In this document: positions 58,176 to 64,000 of the stretch, piece after piece | Layout: the number at the start of each line of letters is the position of its first letter | Numbering within the stretch: position 1 is the first letter of the stretch | Source: Amycolatopsis japonica | GTDB taxonomy: Bacteria; Actinomycetota; Actinomycetes; Mycobacteriales; Pseudonocardiaceae | Assembly (NCBI RefSeq): GCF_000732925.1 | Contig: NZ_CP008953.1 | Coordinates: 682,001 to 746,000 of the forward strand | Direction: 5' to 3' | DNA length: 64,000 nt | Made by a program: the position numbers and the translations under genes | The notes under the pieces: model-generated | What the model was told of the DNA's origin: nothing | Databases searched by the model: none | Seen by the model: only the letters and a program-made list of their open reading frames with translations

Positions 58176-60342
58176 TCGGCGACGATAGTTCCGGGACGCG
58201 TGCGGGAGCCACGGATTTACGGTCGCGCCGCCACGCCCGTTCTCCCAGCGACGCCAGGAAAGCGGGCAACAGCACGCCGCGGACCAGCGTGGCGTCGATC
58301 AGGACGGCGACCGCCATCCCCACGCCCATCATCTTGTACTCGATCGCGCTCAACGTGATGAAGACGCTGAACACGCCGACCATGATCACCGCCGCGCCGC
58401 TGACCACGCCGGCGCTCGTGCCGGTACCGCGGACGATCGCGGCGACCGCGCCTTCCGCCCGGCGTTCACGGATCCGGCTGAGGATGAAGATGTGGTAGTC
58501 CATGCTCAGCCCGAGCAGCAGGACGAACATGAACATCGGCAGCCAGCCGACGACCCCGCCGTAGGGGGCGAATCCCAGCAGGGAAGCGAAATGGCCGTCC
58601 TGGAAGATCCAGGTGAGCACGCCGTAGGCCGCGCCGATCGACAGCAGGTTCAGCACGATCGACACGAGCGCCACCGGCACCGATCGGAAAGCCAGCAGCA
58701 GCAACACGAACGCCGCCAGAAGGACGAACCCGAAGACCAGCGGCATCCGCTCGACGACCCGGTCCGCGAAATCGCGGGCATTCGCCGTCCGGCCGGACAC
58801 CGCGTACTCGACGCCGTCCACCTTCCCGATCGTCTCGGGGAGTACCTCGGTACGCAGCTTCGCGAGCGCCGTATCGGATTCCGCGTCCCGGCCGGCGCCG
58901 GAGAGCGGGACCCGGACGACCACGGCCTCGTCGACGCCCGCGACGGCGATGGGTTTGTTCAGCACGCCGGAGGTTTCCCTGATCCGCCGTTCGAGATCGG
59001 TGATCGCCGACCGCAGGGCCGGGCTGTCGACCGGGCCACCGTTCTCGGCCGTCAGCACCACCGTGGCGGGGTAGACCACGCCGGGGAAGGCCGCCTGGGT
59101 GCGGACTGCGGCGTCGATCGCGGGCAGCGACCGCGGCAGGCTTTCCGCCGGAGTCGGATCTTGCAGGCGCATGCCGAGCGCGGGCAGCGTGAGCAGGATC
59201 AGCAACGCGGCTCCCAGCCCGCCCCACAACGCCGGCCGCCGGGTGACCACGCGGGCGGTCGCGGACCAGAACCGCGACTTATCCGCCGTGGTGCGCCGCT
59301 CGCCCAGCCAGGGAATCCGGCCGCGATCGACCTTTTCGCCCAGCAACGAGAGCAGCGCGGGCAACACGGTGACCGAACCGAGCACGGCGAGGCCGACCAC
59401 GAACGCCGTGCTGATCGCGAGGCCGGTGAAATTGTCGAGCCCGGTGAACACCAGCCCGCTCACGCACAGGACGACCGTGAGCCCGGAGACGACCACGACG
59501 TGCCCTGACGTCCGTGCGGCGATCCGGGTCGCGGCGTCGATCGAGTGCCCGCGTGCGCGCTCTTCCCGTTGCCGCCTGAGGAAGAACAGCGAGTAGTCGA
59601 CGCCGACCGCCATCCCGATGAGCAGGGTGATCACCGTCGTCGCGCTGTTGATCGGGGTGAAGTCGTCGACGACGGAGAGGAACCCGAACGTCGCCGCGAC
59701 GCTCGTGCCCGCCAGCAGCAACGGGACCGACGCGGCGACCAGCGCCCCGAAGACGATCAGCAGGATCACCAGCGTCAGCGGCAGGGAAAGGAGTTCCGAG
59801 CGTTTGACGTCCTCGCGGATGCCCTTGTCGACCACGGTCGACAGGCTCAGATCTCCGGACTGGCTCAACCGGACCGACGGATGCCGGGCGGCGACCTCGG
59901 CCACTCGCGCCGTCGCGGTCTCGAAGTTCGGGCGGATGTCCTTTTCGCCGCCCGCGATGGAAAACCCGACGAGTCCGGACGCGCTGTCGGCCGAGATCCG
60001 TTCGGCGTCGGCCAGTGGCGAGCGGACGTCGGTGACCGAGCCGCTCCTGGTAAGCGTGATGACCAGGTCATCGGTCGCCCGCCGGAGTTCTTCGTTCGCG
60101 GCGAACGGCGGCGAGCCTGGTTCCTTGGCCTCGACGAGGACGTTTTCGCGGAACGGGTCGAAGGTGTTTTGCGCGTTCAAAGCGGTCTGGGCGCGGCCGG
60201 ATTCGCCGGGATCGGTGCTCCGGCGGCTGTCGCCGTCCATCAGCGTTCCCGAGAGCAGGGCGACGGCCACGAGGGCGACCCAGCCGGCGAGGGTGACCGC
60301 GCGGTGCCGCATGGACCAGGCGGCGATCTTTTCGGGCAGCAT
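58168..60342 (-). CDS. MMPL-family RND transporter
   Basis: A 724-aa membrane protein with 11-12 TM helices in the RND layout and two extracytoplasmic loops. Typical MMPL segments are GMAVGVDYSLFFLRRQREE (TM4 Asp/Tyr region) and LGLSMDYHIFILSRIRERR. Such proteins export lipids or polyketide-like molecules to the cell envelope. Divergent promoter or leader is shared with the small coiled-coil protein and ArsR-type regulator genes on the same strand (60451-61058). Confidence 0.92.
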   Translation of the reverse strand: MLPEKIAAWSMRHRAVTLAGWVALVAVALLSGTLMDGDSRRSTDPGESGRAQTALNAQNTFDPFRENVLVEAKEPGSPPFAANEELRRATDDLVITLTRSGSVTDVRSPLADAERISADSASGLVGFSIAGGEKDIRPNFETATARVAEVAARHPSVRLSQSGDLSLSTVVDKGIREDVKRSELLSLPLTLVILLIVFGALVAASVPLLLAGTSVAATFGFLSVVDDFTPINSATTVITLLIGMAVGVDYSLFFLRRQREERARGHSIDAATRIAARTSGHVVVVSGLTVVLCVSGLVFTGLDNFTGLAISTAFVVGLAVLGSVTVLPALLSLLGEKVDRGRIPWLGERRTTADKSRFWSATARVVTRRPALWGGLGAALLILLTLPALGMRLQDPTPAESLPRSLPAIDAAVRTQAAFPGVVYPATVVLTAENGGPVDSPALRSAITDLERRIRETSGVLNKPIAVAGVDEAVVVRVPLSGAGRDAESDTALAKLRTEVLPETIGKVDGVEYAVSGRTANARDFADRVVERMPLVFGFVLLAAFVLLLLAFRSVPVALVSIVLNLLSIGAAYGVLTWIFQDGHFASLLGFAPYGGVVGWLPMFMFVLLLGLSMDYHIFILSRIRERRAEGAVAAIVRGTGTSAGVVSGAAVIMVGVFSVFITLSAIEYKMMGVGMAVAVLIDATLVRGVLLPAFLASLGERAWRRDRKSVAPARVPELSSPNA

Positions 60343-60450
60343 GAACTACAGTCCTTTACGTGAAGGAGTGAGATGCCTCGGGCGAGGTTTTGCTTCTTCT
60401 TCCTGGGCCGTCGAGTTGCCGCTCGGCGGCCCAGGGTCTTTCACCGGTGG

Positions 60451-60720
60451 TCAGTCGACCTCCTTGAGGATCCGCTCGACCGTGCCCACGCTCTTCCGGA
60501 GATCCGCGAGACGTCCGTCGAGTTCGGTCAGTTTGCGTTCGGTCTCTTCCTGCGCCTGGACGGCTTTCTCGGCGAGCCTGCGGTATTCCTGCTCGCGCGC
60601 GAGCGCGCCCCTGGCCCGGATGGTCGCGCCGAACTGCCACACGACCACCGTGATCACCACGGTGAGGAACACGAAGATGCCGATCAGCCCGGCGACCTCC
60701 TGCCATTGATGCCAGTTCAC
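60451..60720 (-). CDS. Small membrane protein with coiled coil
   Basis: An 89-aa protein: one TM helix (about 10-30; VAGLIGIFVFLTVVITVVVW), then a charged coiled coil (EETERKLTELDGRLADLRKS). No family assigned. It overlaps the ArsR-type regulator gene (ATGA) and precedes the MMPL gene by 108 bp on the same strand, so it is probably an accessory or sensor of this unit. Confidence 0.75.
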   Translation of the reverse strand: MNWHQWQEVAGLIGIFVFLTVVITVVVWQFGATIRARGALAREQEYRRLAEKAVQAQEETERKLTELDGRLADLRKSVGTVERILKEVD

Positions 60721-61058
60721 GATCGTTCCCCCTCGTCACCCGGTGCCGGTGTGCTCAGCGTCGGTGCCGCGGCGGCGATGGTGTCCGGGCTCAGCTCGAC
60801 CAGGAACGGTTTCACCTCGTAGAACTTCATCGCCTTCCCGTCCTCCGACAGCTCCAGTGCGGCCGACACGAGCCCGGCCGCCTCCAGTTTGCGCAGGTGG
60901 AGCTGCAGCAACGCCCGGCTGATGCCGAGCTCCCGCGCCAGCTGGCTGACATACGCGCGCTCCGCACGCAGTGCTGCGACTATCCGCAGCCGGTGCGGAT
61001 TCGCCAGCGCCCCCAGCAGCCGCAGCAGCTCGTCGCCGGACGGTCCGGTGGCGGTCAT
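60717..61058 (-). CDS. ArsR-family transcriptional regulator
   Basis: A 113-aa winged-helix protein from ATG 61058 (GGAG six bases upstream): LRLLGALANPHRLRIVAALRA, YVSQLARELGISRALLQLHL, KLEAAGLVSA. The C-terminal part lacks the metal-binding CxC or His motifs of classical ArsR sensors, so the signal is not a simple metal. It probably controls the small membrane protein and the MMPL transporter. Confidence 0.85.
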   Translation of the reverse strand: MTATGPSGDELLRLLGALANPHRLRIVAALRAERAYVSQLARELGISRALLQLHLRKLEAAGLVSAALELSEDGKAMKFYEVKPFLVELSPDTIAAAAPTLSTPAPGDEGERS

Positions 61059-61086
61059 GCCGAGCTCCTGCACATGCCAAAGAAAT

Positions 61087-61842
61087 CTAGCAGGTGCTGC
61101 CTTCGTCTACCAGGTGCTCGAGCCAGACGTTCGGCTCCGTGTAGACGCCGACGTCCAGCGCCGAGGAAGCGAGCACCGGCGCGATCCCGCCCGGCACGGC
61201 CGTGAGACCGTCCTGGAGTTCGACGCCGGTCCACGCCTTCCACTGGGCGAAGGTGCCGGTGACCGTCATCGCGAACGGCGCCACTTTCCGGAACCGGGCG
61301 CCGAGCCGTTCATGCGTGCGCAGCCACGGATCCTCCGGCAGCCCGTCCGCGCGACGGCGGGCGATGTAGTCCTCAAAGGACAGTCCTGGTTCGTTCTCCT
61401 TCCCAGCCGGGCGGACCGGCACGACGAGTTTGCGCATCCCTGTTTCCGAAGCGCGTTTTTTCAACGCTTCCAACGCTTTTGTGGCCAGGCCGCCACCACG
61501 GCGGCCTGGCGCGACCATCACTTCGAGTGCGATCAACGTATTCGTCTCACGGGAGCTCAGCAGGTCTTCCGCGGCCCAGATCAGGGCGGCGTCCCAGCCG
61601 TGGTCCGGCAGTTCCGGGCGTTCGGCGGTCGGGAAGCCGACCGGGACGGCGGCGGTTCTCGCCACGGGAACGCCGTCTTCCAGCAGCACGAGGAAGTATT
61701 CCGGCCAGCGGGCGGCCAGGTGGGACGACTTCGCCAGCAGTCCGGCCAGACCGTACTGGAGGAATTCGCCGCCGACGCCGCCGAGGCCGAGCGCGGGCTC
61801 GCGCAGTTCGGGCCTGGTGGCCAGGTCTTCGATCACGATCAT
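61087..61842 (-). CDS. GNAT-family acetyltransferase
   Basis: A 251-aa protein with the acetyl-CoA-binding VMVAPGRRGGGLATKALEALKKRA. The C-terminal 100 residues (LSFEDYIARRRADGLPEDPWLRTHERLGAR) are an extension typical of a subgroup in actinobacteria. Substrate unknown. Confidence 0.8.
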   Translation of the reverse strand: MIVIEDLATRPELREPALGLGGVGGEFLQYGLAGLLAKSSHLAARWPEYFLVLLEDGVPVARTAAVPVGFPTAERPELPDHGWDAALIWAAEDLLSSRETNTLIALEVMVAPGRRGGGLATKALEALKKRASETGMRKLVVPVRPAGKENEPGLSFEDYIARRRADGLPEDPWLRTHERLGARFRKVAPFAMTVTGTFAQWKAWTGVELQDGLTAVPGGIAPVLASSALDVGVYTEPNVWLEHLVDEGSTC

Positions 61843-61921
61843 GTCCTCAGTAGACCCGAGGACACGCGATTCTCACGAGGTGGTTTTCGGGCACGGTGTC
61901 ATCCGTGCGGAGTGGTACTGA

Positions 61922-62656
61922 TCAGCGCACGGGCAGCGCGCGGCGCCGTCCGGTGATTCCGGTGGTGTTGAGGTTGGCGCGCTCGCCCGCGGAGTGGCCG
62001 TCGAGATAGCCACTGCCGGACAGCCGCCTCGGCGGCGCCGAGCGCAGGTCGCCGTATTGCTCGTCGTACGCCTGTTTGACCATCGCCGTCCGATCCTGGA
62101 TCACCAGTTCGGCCGAGCGGTGACCGGCGGTGGCCGTATGGGTCCGGGCCGCGGTGTCCTCGCTGTTGCGGAGCCGTTCGTAGACCGCGCCGGAGAATCC
62201 GTGCAGCCACGTCCGCCGGTACGCGGCCAGCGATTCGCCCGCGAACACCCGGTTCTCCGGGCGGACCCTGGTCAGCTGGGTGGTCGCCTGCAGCAGCAGG
62301 CTCGTGTACAGCAGTTCCGTCCGCTCCAGATCGGAGCGGAAACCGAACACCGTCACCGCGGTGACCGATTGGCCGAGCCGGTGCAGCAGGGCCCGGCAGC
62401 GCAGCGGATGCGCGATGTTCGTGAGCAGGCCCGCCTTGTCCCGGCTGTACGGGTTGTCGATCGGGATCTTGATCTGGGTGATCTCGTCGGCGGTCGCCCC
62501 GGAGGCGGCCAGCAAGGCCTGATCGATGCCGTACCGGGCGATCAGTTCGGCGGCCTTGGTGTTGTACGACTCGGCTTCGGCCTCGGTGACCGCCGGGTCC
62601 TCCGCCTTCGCGAGGAGTTTCCGGACGCGCGCGAGCAGCGTGTCATGGTCGGGCAT
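61922..62656 (-). CDS. DUF2786 protein
   Basis: A 244-aa protein. The N-terminal DUF2786 (LLARVRKLLAKAEDPAVTEAEAE ... KAAELIARYGID) is followed by a helical domain (RLGQSVTAVTVFGFRSDLERTELLYTSLLLQATTQL) typical of the phage/plasmid-associated and chromosomal DUF2786-DUF7168 proteins. No function is known. Divergent from the FAD oxidoreductase. Confidence 0.85.
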   Translation of the reverse strand: MPDHDTLLARVRKLLAKAEDPAVTEAEAESYNTKAAELIARYGIDQALLAASGATADEITQIKIPIDNPYSRDKAGLLTNIAHPLRCRALLHRLGQSVTAVTVFGFRSDLERTELLYTSLLLQATTQLTRVRPENRVFAGESLAAYRRTWLHGFSGAVYERLRNSEDTAARTHTATAGHRSAELVIQDRTAMVKQAYDEQYGDLRSAPPRRLSGSGYLDGHSAGERANLNTTGITGRRRALPVR

Positions 62657-62697
62657 GGTCCTCCTTCCTGATTGGGTTGGAGCGGATCAATCTAGGA

Positions 62698-62730
62698 GAG
62701 AGGTCCGACAATATTCGGACGAGAGGTCCG
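62698..62730. promoter_or_regulatory. Repeat-rich operator-like site before the FAD oxidoreductase
   Basis: The decamer GAGAGGTCCG occurs twice (62698-62707, 62721-62730), and the overlapping GTCCGA(N6)TCGGAC (62703-62720) is an inverted repeat. It lies 21 bp before the ATG at 62751. Confidence 0.5.
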
Positions 62731-62750
62731 GATCCCGGTGAGGGGGCGGT

Positions 62751-64000
62751 ATGTCGGTCGACGTGTCGGTGGTCGGTTCCGGACCGAACGGGCTCGCGGC
62801 GGCGGTGCTGCTGGTCAGGGCGGGGCTGACGGTCGAAGTGCACGAAGCGGCCGAAGAGATCGGCGGTGGGACGCGCACGGTTTCGCTGTTCGACGACGAG
62901 GTCCGGCACGACATCTGCGCCACCGGACATCCGCTGGCCGCGGCGTCTCCTTTCTTCCGTTGGTTCGGCCTCGCCGAGCACGGTGTCGACCTTCTGCGGC
63001 CGGAGATCGCGTACGCGCATCCTCTCGGCGGTGACCGGGCCGGTCTCGCGTACGAAGATCTCGACCGGACCTGTGACGCCCTCGGCGTGGACGGCCCCCG
63101 GTGGCGCCGTCTGCTGGGTCCGCTGGCCGAACGCAGCCGTGAACTGGCCGATCTCCTGCTCGGAGACCTTCGCCATCCGCCTCGCGACCCGCGCGCCGCG
63201 GCCCTCCTCCCGGCCAGGATCGCGCTGCTCGCGTCCGGTTCGGAACGCCGCTTGTTCGCCGGCCCGGAAGCGCCCGCGCTGCTCGCCGGGGTTTCCGCGC
63301 ACGTGATGAGCCGCCAGCCCTCACTCGCGGCGGCCGGTGCGACACTGCTGCTCAGCCACCTCGCGCACTCGACGGGCTGGCCGATCGCCCGCGGCGGAAG
63401 CCGGACGATCACCGAGGCGCTCGCCGCCGATCTCCGCGCCCGCGGCGGACGGATCCACACCGGAAGCAGGATCACCGATCTGCGGCGACTGGCGAAGTCG
63501 CGCACGGTGATCCTCGACATCGCCCCGCGCGGTTTCCTCGACATCGCCAGCGGGCTGTTGCCGCCGCGCTACCGGAAGGCGCTCGAGGCCTACCGCTACG
63601 GACCCGGCGCGGCGAAGGTCGATTTCCTGGTGTCCGAACCGGTTCCGTGGGCGGCGCCGGGGGTCGGCAAGGCGGGCACCGTCCATCTCGGAGGCACACG
63701 AGACGAGGTGTACGCCGCTGAAAACGCCATCGTGCGCGGAGAAGATCCGGACGACCGGTTCGTGCTCGTGTCGGATCCGATGGCGATCGACCCGTCCCGC
63801 GGGTTGCCGGGCAAGCGGCCGGTGTGGGCGTATTGCCATGTGCCGCATGGGGATCCGCGAGACGTCACCGAGCTCGTCCGGCGGCGCATCGAACGGTTCG
63901 CGCCCGGCTTCTCCGACACGATCCTGGCGAGCCGTTGCGTCACCGCGCCGGAACTGGAGGCCTACAACGCGAACTATCCCGGTGGCGACGTCGCGGCCGG
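62751..64000 (+). CDS. FAD-dependent oxidoreductase, phytoene-desaturase-like, runs off the window
   Basis: At least 416 codons from ATG 62751, not terminated in the window. The N-terminal Rossmann FAD motif VVGSGPNGLAAAVLLVRAGL with VHEAAEEIGGGTRT is typical of the CrtI/phytoene dehydrogenase-type NAD(P)/FAD oxidoreductases. RGGSRTITEALAADLRARGG matches the second conserved stretch. Substrate unknown; nothing carotenoid-related lies beside it. Confidence 0.85.
   Translation, partial: MSVDVSVVGSGPNGLAAAVLLVRAGLTVEVHEAAEEIGGGTRTVSLFDDEVRHDICATGHPLAAASPFFRWFGLAEHGVDLLRPEIAYAHPLGGDRAGLAYEDLDRTCDALGVDGPRWRRLLGPLAERSRELADLLLGDLRHPPRDPRAAALLPARIALLASGSERRLFAGPEAPALLAGVSAHVMSRQPSLAAAGATLLLSHLAHSTGWPIARGGSRTITEALAADLRARGGRIHTGSRITDLRRLAKSRTVILDIAPRGFLDIASGLLPPRYRKALEAYRYGPGAAKVDFLVSEPVPWAAPGVGKAGTVHLGGTRDEVYAAENAIVRGEDPDDRFVLVSDPMAIDPSRGLPGKRPVWAYCHVPHGDPRDVTELVRRRIERFAPGFSDTILASRCVTAPELEAYNANYPGGDVAA

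Noticed and set aside
1..64000. CRISPR arrays
   Set aside because: No evenly spaced repeats of 25-40 bp with unique spacers anywhere in the window. The only tandem structures are the 57-codon repeat pair at 27319-27524 and short regulatory repeats.

Overview
The window is high-GC actinobacterial DNA. It most resembles a Pseudonocardiaceae genome such as Amycolatopsis. The reasons are GTG/TTG starts, ATGA-overlapped operons, ESX/type VII accessory genes, an Rv0909-like protein, an MprAB-like two-component system, and the conserved block 5-FTHF cyclo-ligase / UDP-glucose pyrophosphorylase / Glp (MoeA) / RimJ-like acetyltransferase / GlpR-SepX. No species marker is present, so the genus is an inference.

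Region 1 (1-11756) is an accessory island that ends at a tRNA-Arg(CCT) gene. It begins inside dndD, followed by dndE and a phosphorothioation-associated methyltransferase gene. That methyltransferase gene has at least four frameshifts and is split by an IS256-family element with 7-bp target duplications. The element's own transposase also carries three frameshifts. Facing this is an intact five-gene operon on the minus strand (10743 to 3675). It encodes a large multi-HTH protein built from RNA-polymerase-like modules, a PLD-nuclease/SF2-helicase fusion, a 54-aa protein, a DndD-like coiled-coil ATPase and Dnd-associated protein 4. It looks like the restriction (phage-killing) half of a phosphorothioate system and is the most interesting part of the window. 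An ISL3-type transposase remnant lies between the operon and the tRNA.

Region 2 (12117-20422) is core genome: an orphan LuxR-type regulator, a TRIC-type channel, an MprAB-like pair, lspA, a DeoR regulator with galT, and a membrane-anchored HtrA protease. A roughly 230-bp palindromic element (20509-20739) follows.

Region 3 (20734-33090) holds a minus-strand operon (GT2 glycosyltransferase, DUF2064 transferase, methyltransferase, molybdopterin oxidoreductase, membrane protein). Next is a copper/cupredoxin cluster (CopC, CopD, two plastocyanin-like proteins, a YceI-like protein), then a polytopic membrane protein, a second OmpR/HK pair and a secreted serine hydrolase. Two copies of an 11-bp tandem direct-repeat box flank this region and may mark a regulon.

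Region 4 (33092-46089) is a mix: metallo-hydrolase, epimerase with a cysteine-rich insert, MoaB, mscL, SAF-domain protein, FmdB-type zinc ribbon, PLP decarboxylase, three VOC proteins, two MFS transporters (one behind an XRE-cupin regulator with a visible palindromic operator), a Tat-exported protein and a second serine hydrolase.

Region 5 (46101-51980) is an ESX-accessory cluster (PPE-like, EspG-like, YbaB-like, EspC-like and WXG-like proteins, without secretion ATPases) and an XRE-NACHT-multi-TM protein next to tRNA-Ala(CGC).

Region 6 (52295-64000) contains the sepX/glpR-rimJ-glp and cyclo-ligase-UGPase divergent block, an MMPL transporter with an ArsR-type regulator, a GNAT protein, a DUF2786 protein, and an FAD oxidoreductase that runs off the end of the window.
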